Shown: positions 33,845-47,774, numbered from the stretch's first letter. The stretch is DNA of 64,000 nt from Acanthosepion esculentum (GCA_964036315.1 OZ038492.1:41919522-41983521); one strand, 5' to 3'. Notes: generated by a model from the sequence alone, not told the origin. Translations and numbers: made by a program.

Positions 33845-36760
33845 AAGTTTGGGTATAGTGGGGTTAAGGAAAGGATAAAAGGAAGAACGGGGAAGGATAA
33901 AAAGAAGAACGGGGATCAAGACAATAGAAGATGTCGATTTACATTACATTTACATTTTTGAAGATTATAATTATCATTGAAACAAGTATGAGGAAGACAG
34001 TTCCATTGTCAAAAAGTGCGAGAGAAGAAGCTGTTGGAGTAGAAGAGACGGTTAGATTTAACTGTTTTGGCAGTAAAAGGGTGGGACCGAAATGCCAACC
34101 CAGTAGCATGCTCAAATTCATGCAATCGTGGCACCAGTGAAAATAGATTGTCAGAGCAGATGCCAGGAAAATATTTATAGAAAAGACAGAGAAAATCCAC
34201 ATTACATCAATGAGAAAGTATCTGGATTTGAGACCAAAAGTCAGGACCGATCACATTGCATATCCGTCTTTGGATTTTGCCGAGAACCTCGAGATGAACA
34301 GCGTGGGTACCAAACGATATATGGCTAAAGTATTCCATGCATTGACAAATGGTAGATTTGTAGATGTGAAGGATGGATGAGAAAAACCTTCTGACGCGAC
34401 ACAGAGAACCGACATTCCTTGCGGTAGATGTAGCTATTGATTCAATGTAGTTGTTCCACCTCAGGTCAGTAGAAAAAGTCAAAGCAAGAAAGCGCAGTGA
34501 GGCGCTCTCTTGGGGTTGGGTATCAACCATGCTGATAGGAAGCAGGGAATTTTCTCTATGGTGAGTAAATGACAGCAGTTTCGTTTGGATGCATTAAAAA
34601 TTCACAAGGCATTACCTGCCTTAGTCAACCACAGATTGGAGGTCGTTTTCGAGACCAACAGCTAGGTTAACTTTGTCAGCAATGCCGGATCTACTATTGA
34701 GACGGGTGTAAATAGTAGTAGCGTAGATGCCAACTTGAGAACTGATGACGTCAAGAAGATCATTGCTGAAGATCAGAAACAGTGTAGGCACAAGGATAGG
34801 GCCTTGAGAAGCGCCAGCGTTTGTATGGAAGGAACTGGAAGAGAACCCGTTCAGAGCAACTTTCATTTCACGGTTAGACAGGAATGATTGGATTAAATCA
34901 AATAATCGTCTTGTAATTCCGTATCCCTGAAGCTTACGTAGAAGATAAGCATACCAAACCCTGTCAAAAACTTTCGATATATCTTGAGCAACAGCTATAT
35001 ATTCGCCGTTATTATTAAGAGTTTGATATACATATTCAGTTATGGACATAAACACATCAGCTGTAGATCGGGCATAGAGGAAACCATATTGTTTGTCAGA
35101 GAGCAGATCATGGGAAGTGTGATGCTTAACTACTTCGGCATTGATTAAAGCCTCGAAGAGTTTGCCGAAAAATTCTAGGAGACTAATGGAACAGTAGTTA
35201 GATGGATCTGAATGGTCTCCAGATTTTTTAAAAACCGGTTGACAGAGGAGGAATTCCAGCAGGTTGGAAACCAAGAATCCGCAAGGCAATTGTTGTATAG
35301 TTTGATGAGAACTGGAGCCAGCTCAGGGGGATATTCCTTTAGGACTACGGCTGGTATTCCGCCACGACAACTTGCTTTTTGAGATTCCAATTTAGAGATG
35401 ATATCTAATACACATTTAATTCAGTATAGCCTCAGTTCCAGGGGGAAAATCAAGTGTGGGTACCCGGATGAGTCGTGTGCTGAGTTGGATGAGAATTTCC
35501 GAGCAAAGCATTCAGCCTTATCAGCTGAGAATGTTAGGATTTCGAATTGATTGAATAGCGGAGGGATTGAGAATTGGCTGTAGTTCTTCCCACTCTTGCA
35601 GAGCTGCCAATAATCTTTAGAACCAAACTTGCGAGATGCAATAGGTTGTTTCATCCTATCAGCAAACAGTAAATTTTCTTCATTGAAGACACACTTGCAC
35701 TCATTACGAGCAGAGACAAAGATATGTATGTTGCTATCAGACATGTCGCTCCGGCACAAACGGAAAAATTAATTCCTATGGGCTATAGCGGCAGAGCATA
35801 CAGGTGGGGAAACGAAGAAGATGAATGCGGTTTAGCTTGGTATTTACTTGCTAGAATGAAAACATCGATGTCAGCTTTCATACAGGAGACTTCAGACGCA
35901 CGTTTTTAAAAGGGATGGTTAAAAAAACACATTTCAAGGGACGTCGCGAAGGAAATCACGGAACGAGTCCCAGTCTGCGCGTTGGAAACAGAAAGATATT
36001 CTGTTAGTAGGTTGTTCATGGCTTGTGTAGGAGTGGAAGGAGATGTTAACACACCGTCGCGTGATCAGAGTTACCAAGAGGCAAAGCTGCGTAGCGTGAC
36101 ATGAATCAAGGATAGAGGTTAAACAGAGATCTAGAGGGAAGCGTTACCGCCCGGGTTATTGGGGAAACGCGTCGGGATTGAGTGATTGAAAAGTTAAGGG
36201 TTTGGACGCCAGATAGGTCACAGACTGTTTAAAGCAATATGGTATAGTGGGCGTTGACGTCATCCAACACGAATAGGTTTTCAAACGGATGTAGAGAGAT
36301 GGCTTTGCTTATACTATCAGAAATGCTACCGAATACACAACAGTCTTTAGAGGAAGACGAACGGTAGAGAAACAAGATATTGCTTACTAAACTGAGGAGT
36401 GATAGACAGAGGCATACGTATGGTCTGGAGATTCTAAAGAGAATTCTTTATTTAGCAGGAGATGATCGCGGACATAAAATCCCAGGCCATGCATGTGGAC
36501 TTAAGAATCCTTTCTAAAGAGAAGAAGATAGCCAGGAATCGAGCAATCGGAGGAAAGAACTGACGAGTTAAGCCTAGTCTCACAGAGAGCTAGTATATCA
36601 GGCGACTTTTCGAAGAGGAACGATTCCACACTGCAGAAGTTGGTACGAATACCGCGGATGTTAAAGAAGGAAATATTAAAGCGTATAGATGATTTTTTTG
36701 CTGGTTTAGGTGTATAAGTTTGGTTGCTTATGGTCATGTTGAGTTATGTTGGTAAGGAAA
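33845..36760 (-). mobile_element. Long LINE with endonuclease and reverse transcriptase, broken
   Basis: Reading leftwards on the minus strand, the pieces are: N-terminal FNISFFNIRGIRTNF and SPDILALCETRLNSS (36501-36737, start of the AP-endonuclease); a degenerate endonuclease motif FVLDDVNAHY (about 36260) in place of GDFNAHH; a linker (35421-35759, FADRMKQPIASRKFGSKDYW); reverse transcriptase FKKSGDHSDPSNYCSISLL, SKVFDRVWYA, GASQGPILVPT (34621-35390); a YATTIY region where the catalytic YADD has been lost; and the C-terminal RWNNYIESIATSTARNVG, EYFSHI and HEFEHATGLAFRSH (33939-34530). It is frameshifted at several points and inactive. It is the only copy here that keeps the protein N-terminus. 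Confidence 0.85.
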
Positions 36761-37330
36761 ATGCCTAATGTAATAGGTACTAGAGTAGACTACAACATAA
36801 TGTAGCCTCAGAGTTGCCCACCGGATGTACATGCTGGGAATCCCATCCATGCACGACATGGCACTGCAAGAACACCGATATTATGCAAACTGTTGATCAG
36901 AGTAACCTCTCAAGACGCCACACAGTCGGGAACAGCAACCAGAAAACTGTCAAACCGGTACCCTCAGTATGAAGAGTTACCAAAACCCGCACGCATCAAA
37001 AGAGATTCACGACAGCAATACTTCTAAGACCAGAGAAAAGGAGAGGGTCCGGGAATCCATTCCTAAATAGGAAACAAGGTATGAGCCTCTACTCCTGTTC
37101 AAAAGAAGGAAGAGGAGTATTAATTGGGCGATAGAAAAGCTTCTCTACTCCTATTAAAAACAAAAAGCGAAGAAAAAAACGCAAGAAACAGACAAAAAGA
37201 AACAACAAACAAAAACAAATCCAACAACAACAACGGGCAAGGAAACATAACTGGAGAACCAAGCTGGGCGGGAAGCCACGGCGCGAGTCATGTCCGTATA
37301 GATTGCTCGTGGGCTAGAGGTCAAAATGTC
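36761..37330 (-). other. Possible 5' region of the adjacent LINE
   Basis: Sequence upstream (minus strand) of the endonuclease start is less AT-rich than its surroundings. It could hold the element's 5' UTR or an ORF1 remnant, but I recognise no ORF1 motif and see no clear left boundary. Confidence 0.3.
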
Positions 37331-37507
37331 ACATTGGATGGAGAGAGTAAAGTGAGATGCTTAAAAATTCACTACATCCGCCTATATGTATTGTTATAGA
37401 TGGAGAAGCATATGTGTCAGGGAGGCTATGGATAGAGAATCTGGAATGTAAATATAAAGTTTTAACTTAAAGTCCAACATTTACGTCTTGTGAAGAAAAC
37501 ACATCAA

Positions 37508-38105
37508 CGTTCTGTGAGCTACGATTAAAAAAATAACGTCCAATGCTTGTATGAACCCGAAAAATCGCCAAAGACATAATATTCAGTTTTCAAACAGGGA
37601 AAATGAAGGTAAAATAAATTTAATTAAAAAATATATATATAAAGGAAGGAAACTTTACTAACGAGGAAAAGAAAGGGGCAGAAAGAAAGCAAAATAAAAA
37701 GTGAATTAAATCCAAATAGATACATACAAGGATGACAGACGACGATATTCTTTCTTGTGTGATTACTTAGACGAAAGTTTAGGTCAGGAGTGACAATGCA
37801 ACTTTTTCTATGGTTGAACGAAGTGGGGAGAGGGATGCTACTAAAATAGACTCGTGTGAACATTCACTTTTTGTGGAAAAGAATACTCTTACAGTCTGTG
37901 AGCCACGATTGAATAATAACGTCCAATTTTTCTATGAACCCGAAAAGTCGCCAAAGCCATAATATTAAAATTTTTCAAAGAGAGAAAAAGAATCTAACAT
38001 AAATTCAATTCGAAAAACAAAATTTGAAGAAAGGAAACGTTAGTAACGAGGAAAAGAAAGCGGGACAGAAAGAAAGTAAAATAAATACAGAAATTAATTC
38101 AAAAG
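37508..38105 (+). repeat. Tandem duplication, about 385 bp apart
   Basis: Two diverged copies (37508-37720 and 37892-38105) share GAGCTACGATT or GAGCCACGATT, AATAACGTCCAAT, ATGAACCCGAAAAxTCGCC, AACGAGGAAAAGAAAG and CAGAAAGAAAG in the same order. The family is unknown. The first copy has a short TA run inserted. Confidence 0.75.
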
Positions 38106-38109
38106 TGTT

Positions 38110-40030
38110 TTCAATATTCTGAGGATCGCTGAGTTACAGTGAGTGTTTCTATGATGCGATTAGTATATACTGTTTTTATATTCTAACAATATCACTTCGC
38201 CGCTCCAAATGTAAAAGATTTAAATGTCTATAAATTGTTCTAAATGAAATTTTGAAAATAAAGAAAATATCTTTAAATATCTGTATTTAGCAAAATTTTG
38301 AAGACAAATTTATCATATTAATTTAACGTACCCTGAAGTGCGTCCATTTTCTTTGTCTGCCTCCTAAATATTTTCTGAACTTCCACATTCCAGGAAAAAA
38401 AAAGAAATGTTAAGATCTGAATCCCAGCCAAAGTTTTAATCAATCATTATTGAAGGAATCACCAATTGCAACCATGCTGCCATTTTGAGGATTGAAAAGG
38501 AAAACAGTTATTTGTAAAAAAAATTGTCTTCTCGGGAGTGCTCATAACGCACCGCGTTTGCTCAAATATTCTATATTGGGTTAGGAAAAAGAACCGTCGA
38601 AATAGAATAGTACTTAAAAAATATTTACAAAATAATTTCAAAAAAAGTAAATGACTAAAGAAAATCATTAAGAGTTGCATGTCGAACCGTTTTGTCATTA
38701 ATATAGCGGTAATTTACACTATTTACATTACATGTTCTTTGTATTACTTGTTCTATTTTTCTCATTACATTTTGCTAGGGGGTAATAAGACTTCCAGACC
38801 ACCCTGTGGTAAGAACGATATATATGAATGTACTTTTTGGTATATAGAAAAAAGTCTAGTATCTTTGAGTCAATGACTGCGTCTAACTACGTTAAATGTA
38901 AGACATAAGATGACCAGAACTCCCCATTCCTCATTTGATCACGTGTCATATGTCTTGTATTTTTAAAAGAATAATTATTGTAGCCAGAATCATCGGCCAG
39001 TAAATGTGGCGACCCTTTCTTTATATAACATGAGAATTTGGTTGTGTCACAAAGTGAATTGCAACTGACAGAGGGCTTGATTGCATTTTAAGCTATGTAT
39101 AATATTTCAGGCATGAACACAGGGGCCATGATAGATCGCTACTTAAGCACCGACCGCTCTTTGTAGAGTAGGGCATAAAACGTTGATCAGATGAGGAAGT
39201 TTCCATCTCCAAAATGTTTCACCAGATTATATTTTGTTTTTATACTCGATCCCATCTCATCGACTCGCCCGGTTTGGCCAGAAACACCGATTTGACACAC
39301 GTCATCTCTGGTGAACATCATCTACAAACACCTTTCACCACTTTAAAGACGATGAGTAGTTTGTCATACATACTGAGGCCATTATTTTTATTTGTAATTT
39401 AGCCCAAGTTACCCCTGTGCCGGATAGAACATATAGCTTACTGTGTCGTTATTTTAGCGGATCACTTCATTCCTGCTATCTGACTTGGGGCATTTGCCCC
39501 TATAGCTGCATATTACTAGTGTCAAAGAAAACTTTATTTGAGCCCCTCTAAACCCCACTGGGAGACTGGACCGAGGCAATTCGAGCAACACCTAACCATA
39601 CAGATCCATATTGCTCAGGCCTTAGGGAACATCTAACCATCTTTAAGGTATGTAGCTACGTGTAGTTGCACCTAAATATTAAAAAGTTTTGCATACTGCC
39701 GAAATGGATAACTAACTTATGTCAGCTTCATGGTGAGTTTATTTTCCCCGGACAGATGTCCTTCCAATCGTTACAAAGTTTTTGTCTTGTTTTCAGCCAT
39801 TCTATTCCCGGAAGTCAATGTGTAAATCCAGAAAATTATAATTAATTTAACCTACACTGAAGTGCATTCATTTCTTTTTGTTTCCTTCCATTCTTTTTTT
39901 AACCTTTGCTGGGGAGGGTCAGAATAGATAGTGTAGTATATTATATTGATTAAAATAATGAAAAGCTTTTCAAATAAAGAAAAAAACCCTCTTAGATTTA
40001 TTGCTATATTTTTATTTTCGATTCAGCGTA
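38110..40030. other. No gene recognised
   Basis: A weak pair of similar segments (TGAAGTGCGTCCATTTTCTT near 38334 and TGAAGTGCATTCATTTCTTT near 39852) suggests an old dispersed repeat. Short frames (38459-38698 minus, 39214-39402 plus) have no motifs I can name. Confidence 0.45.
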
Positions 40031-40034
40031 AATT

Positions 40035-40595
40035 TAGTGTAAGTCTATAAATCAACTGTCCGTCCTTACATGGAACATTTCTATCATATATGGTCTGGTG
40101 CTCCTGCTGTACGACTCGATGTCCTCGGCAAAATCCAGAGACGAATATACAATATAATAGGTCCTGATCTGGCATCTAGTCTATAATCGCTTTGCCACAA
40201 ACGTGCCGTGGCTTTCCATTCTCTCGTCTACAACTATTTTCACGGCAACTGTTCCGACGAGATACTTTCGCTGGTTCACGGACTGCATGAATTTAAGCGA
40301 GCTACCAGCCTGGCATCTTTGTCCCACCCTTTCACTGTCAAAACGGTTAAATGTAACCGTCCCTTCTACTAAAACAGCTTCTTTTCTCGCACTTCCCGTC
40401 CGTGGAACTCCCTTCCCTTTACTTGTTCTCCAGTGACTATAATCTTCAAATATTCAAGTGTAATGTCAATCGACATCTGACACCCTAAGCTTGTTCCCCG
40501 TCCTTCTCCGCATCTTTTCCTCAAACACGCCTCTTTACTCTTGTTCTCAACACTCTCTCACCTTTCTTGGGGTGAATTGATTAAAAAAAAGTTGT
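40035..40595 (+). mobile_element. 5'-truncated LINE 3' fragment
   Basis: Plus-strand pieces: [20 protein letters not shown], then LDVLGKIQRRIYNIIGPDLA, then YNYFHGNCSDEILSL, HEFKRATSLASL and NYNLQIFKCNVNRHL, ending with CTTTCTTGGGGTGAATTGATT and a short A run (to 40595). Same family as the copy at 31.0-32.3 kb, with several frame breaks. Confidence 0.8.
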
Positions 40596-40914
40596 GGTTC
40601 TGTTTGACACGAATGTTGATGATTTAAACTAATCGAGAACTTGTTCTTATAACAAGTACAATCAATTAAAACTACAGAAAAAAATTCTCGAAATTTCATA
40701 AAATAAATTTTCAGATTACAGCTTAAAAGTATTTTTAAAAAGGTTTATGAAATAGTAATATTTCCAAAATAATTTAATTAATTTCTGAATATGTTCTGAA
40801 TTTTTCATAAAAATCCGAAAAAGGGTCTGATTTTTTTGTTTTTAAGGGTTTCCCTAATCAGTGGTATTTTTCCGGAAAAATAATTAAAAGAAACAAAGCA
40901 AAATATATTTCCCA

Positions 40915-41000
40915 TACAAACTAAATACTGAGTTCGATCCTCACTGAGTGGCACATATTTTCGGCCTTATACCACACTTAAGTTACGCTAAAGAAAAAAT
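40915..41000 (+). mobile_element. 5'-truncated SINE fragment
   Basis: GAGTTCGATCCTCACTGAG (B-box part), then ATTTTCGGCCTTATACCACA and AAGTTACGCTAAAG, followed by an A-rich end. This matches the 3' part of the SINE dimer at 23.15-23.42 kb. Confidence 0.7.
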
Positions 41001-41278
41001 GAAAAAAAAAGACACCCTATCCAATGTCTCGTTTTCAGCCCACAAAAAATACTTTTACCATAAATTCTCAGGGGTCTGTAAATGATATCAAAATTAAGTT
41101 TGCATTAAAAACCCTATAATATTCTCTTGATAATGGCACAAATATTTTGACGATAGAATTCTATCTTTCTTACGTTTTAGGTATAATTCATTTTGGCCAC
41201 ATTTTGGAGGTACCTGATAAAGTTGTTCAGTATATATAGGTTGTTATCAATTGAGTGTATAAGCACTGACTTTTTTCC

Positions 41279-42113
<835 letters not shown>

Positions 42114-42199
42114 GCACATCTTCATTCAAACAGGTTTGATTGAATAATATAGACATATGTTATGTATTTATTTGTGTACGGATAAATTCCTGTTGTCTA

Positions 42200-42960
42200 A
42201 TCTGTTTCTTGATGTTACGAAATTAATCCGAGTGGCTCTATGTTGTATGAAGTTTTTAGTGATAATAAGGTCGTGCTCTGCACACAACTCCAATACATGG
42301 TTACCGTTGTTGCAGGCTGTTCTATGGTCACTGTGTGCACGCGAGTGATTTGTCCACGGTTTCTTCTCTCGACGACTCCGTCGTTAAAATCTCCCATGAC
42401 GTACAGGTCTTCTTTTTCAGGGATGCAGTAGATGGTGTCCGAGAGTTCTCCAAAGGAGTCTTTTTTCTCATTACATGGTGCGTACAATTGAATGTAGTTG
42501 GTAAACTTACTTCCCTCTCTGATGCCAATCTTCCCGAGTCTCTCTGAAATGAATTCCGTGCTTCCGAGATACTTTGCCTTATCAGCGCGCATGATGAAAC
42601 CGACGCCATGTACCGCGCTTTGTTCCCTGTTTACTCCGCTCCATATGGAAATAAAGCCGGAGTCTATTTCCTTTGTTCCTGTTCCCTTTCTTCTGGTATC
42701 AGTGATACCCAGGACGGAGATCCCACGTTGGATCATAAATTCAACTACCTCAGGTTCTTTGACAAACCACAGATGTCCCAGGTTTCAACCCTTTCGTTAC
42801 TTCTAGCGCGTTGTCAATTTTTCTCGCCGGGTCGTTTTCCGTCTTGGTTAGTCCGTTTGTATTGCCTTTTGTTTCCTTGAGCAATTACTATCCACTGTCG
42901 GCCTGCTAAGCCAGTCACAGCTTCACCAGCGCCTCGTTGGCCAGCATTAACTGTTTCCAC
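42200..42960 (-). pseudogene. RTE-type LINE endonuclease domain, broken
   Basis: A minus-strand open frame of 173 codons (42215-42736) reads ISVLGITDTRRKGTGTKEID, SGFISIWSGVNREQSAVHGV, GFIMRADKAKYLG, YIQLYAPCNEKKDS and the catalytic-type motif YVMGDFND, with a normal GDFNA changed to GDFND. This is the endonuclease/exonuclease/phosphatase fold of the RTE/BovB-like elements often called craniofacial development protein 2-like. A frameshift after GQITR puts the remainder (HVLELCAEHDLIITK-like) in another frame. The reverse transcriptase is absent here, but C-terminal pieces of the same kind of element lie at 28.3, 46.3, 58.0 and 63.2 kb. Confidence 0.85.
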
Positions 42961-44600
42961 CTGCCACAACGAGGACGAGGGGTTGCGATTTGGGAGGCAG
43001 GGAAGGCTGTGTATTTTTCTAACCCAAGCACGTGAGTGTGTGTGTGTGTGTGTGTAAAAAATAGATATAAATTAAAATATATCTGTAAAAAAAGACAATA
43101 TGAAAAAAGACAAAAGGAAAAAGAAAACATTTCTTCACCAAGAAATTTCGTCCAATGATGGTCTTTATCAAAGCAAATATAAGGATTTTATTTTTAAAGT
43201 GAAGTAAAAAATATCGTTAGGTTTTCAAAAGTTGTAAATTTAAGAAGGCTCATAAATGTTCTTCAGGCTAAAAGTGAAAGTCATGGAAAACTATAATCCG
43301 GCATATTTTCCCACCATGATGCCAAATGATGAAATGAATGCTCAATAAACAAATAAATAAATTATGTATTTATTTATTGTAAATAACAGAAGGTTTTGAT
43401 TAGACTGTCTTCTTTTAATTATTAAAAGTTGTATGGTCATTTATGTTGGATTGGGAAAGAAGTATATCTTTTTGGAAATGAAACATTTGAAAAAATCTGA
43501 GCACATCGCATTTTGTCAAGATTCGACAGCAACACTCATTATATTTCCATCTAAGTAACTTTTTCTTTTAATAAGCATTGTGGCTGAACTTAGTTGTGCG
43601 TATAACTAACGGGTTTGATAAATTGTTATGTATAAGATACATTTTCCTTTATTCATATATAAATATATGAAGATATATCACTTAAATGTTATTTTTAGTG
43701 GCTACCTGTATTTGAGTAGACGCACTGTTTTTTTCAGATTTTAAACAATATATTTATTATCGTCTGTCGCGATGAGTATTCGTGATTAAAATAAAATATA
43801 CTCCTAAATAAAATTCCAACTACAACCCTTATTAAAAGAGTCAGTTTTAAAACATGTTTTTTTTGGCAGCAAATTCCGGTAACTAATCTATTTGAGGTGA
43901 AGGGGAGACAGTTAATTCGCACCGGCGCACGATAGAGACCTCCTTATCTTCCTGAAAAAAAAAACATCATAACCAGGAAAGAGTGCCAGCATAAAATGTT
44001 TCTGGTCTCGAGAAATATTCCACGGTCAAACGGTGTTAAATTCTATCCGCATCGTTCTTACATCTACACAATAACACCTACAATAACTCATATAACTGAA
44101 TGTATTTCTAAGAGTAGGGAGTTATTAAAATAATCCTGCGTACTGAAAACACAGACACACACAGAGTGTAACAGAAAAATTGTACATCGCACAAAATACA
44201 GAATATCTAAAAAAAATTCACTAATTGGTTTTCTTTTTTCCAGGCTTTCACGTAAGACACAATTTGTCGTAATAAAAAAATGAAAAGTCCTTGAGTTATT
44301 CAGCTAGAAAGAGAACAGGTTAAAATCGTTTGGCTTTAGCCTCACTGTTTTCCCAACTGAGCAATGGTAAGATGAAAAAGATCATTCAAGACTTTAGCAA
44401 TGGTACCATCATTTATAATTTGGGCTTCCATCTTCAGAGTCCATTAAAAAAACATCAAGAGAACGGTGAATAAGTTTAAAATGATGGAACAGTAGACTCA
44501 TAACAAGAAGAGAGATAATTATTTCAACTTAAAGTAAAAAAAGATCAATTAGAAACGATCCATCTCAGTCGGTAAGAAGTTTGGAACGGGAGAGAGGAGG
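42961..44600. other. No gene recognised
   Basis: Contains a short TG repeat (43031-43054). A GC-richer edge at 42900-43010 may be the 5' part of the adjacent LINE. The remainder is AT-rich without shared repeats. Confidence 0.45.
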
Positions 44601-44601
<1 letters not shown>

Positions 44602-44668
<67 letters not shown>

Positions 44669-44913
44669 CAATCCATCATGAGCTTCAGATCCTGAGCTAT
44701 GATTAATTTATGAGGAACATTTTCGTTTATGAACGATTTCATCATGATTCTTCTGTTAAGCTCGGAGAGTCATTATACATTCTTATTGCTCAAAGTAGTG
44801 TGTACTGTAAAAAAACCTTGGAGAATTCCAGTAAGATATCTTTAATCATTTCTGTGACACAACGGTTCAAATCTTAATCTAACACTTGGACAATTTTGCT
44901 GTTACAGCCGGTG

Positions 44914-45006
<93 letters not shown>
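44602..45006. repeat. (TA)n and compound (TA)n-(TG)n microsatellites
   Basis: TA at 44602-44667. TA at 44914-44940 runs directly into about 65 bp of TG. Confidence 0.95.
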
Positions 45007-45007
<1 letters not shown>

Positions 45008-45509
45008 GTACGGATCAGAATCATGACCGCATATAAGTCCTAGCTGGATGTCTTCCACATAAGTTTTCGCGCTATCTGCGACTATTCTTTTGACGATAGG
45101 AGGTCCGAGTTCCGGTCTACTAGGCGGATGAGTCACGACAGTATACCTAAGGCCCTCATGTATCAGCTTGTCAGTGTGAAAAAGGAATATTGGACGGCCG
45201 TGGTTCAGTTATAAAACAGGCTAAACAGTTATCAATGCGCCTCACACGAACTTCGAATGAGTTAACCTTGGTAGGAATAACAGAAGATATTTGTGCCAAA
45301 GTGAGAAATTTTGAAATTAGTCGTATTAACCGGTTAAGAGACGGCAGACATCGTCCAAAAGCGTCAGCAAATATTCCTGTTGCTATGTCCCGAGAACCTC
45401 GCTGTTGGACAATGTGTTGACTTGTATGCAGTTTACTAGCAGGACTGAAATGTCACATACAACACAAACATAAAAACTGAATGAAATTGTTGGATCCTCA
45501 TACGTCAAA

Positions 45510-45511
<2 letters not shown>
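45007..45511. other. Unassigned, less AT-rich segment
   Basis: Two opposed frames (45190-45420 plus, 76 codons; 44879-45136 minus) have more balanced composition than the surrounding DNA, but I recognise no motif. It could be an internal remnant of an LTR element, since an LTR candidate lies just downstream, but nothing in the translation proves that. Confidence 0.3.
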
Positions 45512-45576
<65 letters not shown>

Positions 45577-45590
45577 CACACACACACACA

Positions 45591-45670
<80 letters not shown>
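45512..45670. repeat. Compound microsatellite (TATC)n, (CA)n, (TA)n, (TG)n
   Basis: About 64 bp of TATC units, a short CA run, about 45 bp of TA and about 30 bp of TG in direct succession. Confidence 0.95.
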
Positions 45671-45676
<6 letters not shown>

Positions 45677-45889
45677 GGTAATTTTCCCACGTACGCATGG
45701 ACTCTCCCAGCTATAAATAGGAGCAGGTACTGTCTTTTGGAGAGGGAAGTTTCCAGCTGTCAGCTCTGAGAGTAGTACCGAACATTCTTGCTGTAGCACT
45801 CTCGTTTGTATATGTTTGTATTACTGTTTCTGGTAATATATTTTTTTTAACTCAATTACTCTCTTGTGTCTTTATTTCTGGCCCTAACA
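45671..45889 (+). mobile_element. Probable solo LTR, about 219 bp
   Basis: Starts TGTTATGG and ends CCCTAACA, TG...CA termini with partial inverted match. Contains a TATA-box-like CTATAAATAGGAG at about 45711 and a downstream T-rich stretch, as expected of an LTR promoter and end. I found no TSD: the left flank is a TG microsatellite and the right flank is AGGCC. The termini are therefore less certain than for the LTRs at 25.48 and 32.67 kb. Confidence 0.5.
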
Positions 45890-46259
45890 AGGCCACAGCA
45901 ATACATATATATATATATATAATTCAATATCATCTATCAGATTATTTTTTAATTCTGTGGATATGATATATAATGATTATTTCAACTGACGATCTGCCTT
46001 TTTACACCAATACTCCCATATAGAAGGCCCAAGGGCCACTCAAGGTAGATGGTTACTGAAATCAGTTTTTGTGTGAGCGATAAGAGCAAAGTGTTCTGTT
46101 TATGTGTATGTATGGAAAAGATAACGGTTAACCATCGACTTGAGGTGGTTGTGATTTTAGTTACCAGGAAACACTCTCATGCGATTCTGTTCAACAAAGC
46201 AACAGTTCTTGGGAAGAGGCAATCTGAGTGGGACTTAAATGGAATATAAAGGGAATGAG

Positions 46260-46500
46260 GGTGGTTCATCTCGATGAACGCGGCGTGGTTGGTTTTAGCT
46301 GGGAGGAAATATACTGAGAATGCCATGGAATGAACACGTGAGAAGTAATCAGCGTATAACCTACTTAACTACCTTGTGTAAATGTTTAGCAGAACAGGAT
46401 TAGGAAAGATAGCAAAAAGACAAACCTAACTAAAATTTCAAAGGAAATGGAGTTGTGTTGAGTTATGATCGTCCACGCCCTAAAGAGATGTTTAGCGATA
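46260..46500 (+). mobile_element. RTE-type LINE 3' fragment, very degenerate
   Basis: Order of blocks: ATGAACGCGGCG, then AATGAACACGTGAGAAG (equivalent to the WTEHVRN region at 28.35 kb), then a final TGAGTTATGATCGTCCACGC. Internal blocks are deleted. Confidence 0.5.
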
Positions 46501-47774
46501 ATTCGATAAATATGCAAAACTTTCAAATAGATGGGTCGGGACAGTATGGACACGGGACATTTTTAGTCCAATGAACTTTTAGATTAAATGAAATGCAGTG
46601 TCCTACAATGTTCGCAAAGTAAATTAAATATTGATAAGAAATATCTTGAATATTTAAGAAAAGGGACGGATGAAATAAGGATATCATTAGAGGTCTTCTC
46701 CATAAAAGAATAATCGTTCCGGTTCATTTATATGAAAGTAAGAAATGACTGAAGTTACCCTAATGCCAAGGAGGTCAATACAGCAAAAACTTCCCTTTAT
46801 CTAACGAGTTCAAATACAGTAGGCGATCAATAACAACTTATTATAGCTTCATTTATTTATTATACCTCTGTGGGAATCTTGTGTCCGATCACCTCTGGAA
46901 TGCTAAGGCTAATATGTAAGACAGTACAACCGCTTGCAATGTCGAATCATCGGAGGATAATCTTTTTTTTTGTGAGATGAGCGGTTAGATATCCAGCAAG
47001 ATTTAAAACAAAACCTGCCAAGATCGGATGACCATTATTGTAATGTCAACGGCCCTCTAGCACAGTGGAGTAGACTGAGGTCCATAGCTATGTATGTAAC
47101 CAGTGCGGTGATATATATTAGGGTTTGGGGCTGCAGAATGAATCAGCTGAAGAATCATGGTAAAATTGAATTTTTAATGATTGACATTTAAAGGCGCTAT
47201 TTCCAATTGTAGTTAATGTTCTATTTTAAAACTAGATCTAAGGCAGGTTGATTTAATAAAAAGATTAAACTAATTTTATTCGTTCAAATAATATTCAGTA
47301 ATTGAGCCCTGATTCGTCTTGCAGGCTAATTAGATAGTGTAATCGATATGTGTTGCAATGAGTTCTTTTGTTCTTGTGACAAACACTGACGGGGGACTGG
47401 CACAAAATGAAGGTGAACACGCGAAGGACGTTCGATCATTCGCGATTGTATTTTTTGTGTCAATCTAATTTATGCTCGTAAACAACCAAAGTGATGTTAA
47501 TTAAAAGATATACAAAAATAGCAAGGGTTTGTTTGCTTTATCTATAATTGTTTTCTTGATTACTCTTTCTTCCACTTCAAATCAATTCTAATAATTATAT
47601 TAATACGGCAATGGCATTAAAATCGAGTTAGTGAGTGTATATAAAATCCATCGAGAAACATTGGCGTATTCCTTCGAACCAATGCCCGTTGATGTCATGT
47701 TCTGGATAATCTCATTCCTGTAGGGTTACCGATGATTATTGATATATATCGGAATATTGGGACACTTCAAACGT
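46501..47774. other. No gene recognised
   Basis: AT-rich. A short tRNA-A-box-like GGCCCTCTAGCACAGTGGAG at about 47052 may be a SINE head, but no B box follows. Confidence 0.45.

Noticed and set aside
42240..42880. Plus-strand frames opposite the RTE endonuclease
   Set aside because: They are antisense shadows of a recognisable minus-strand coding region.
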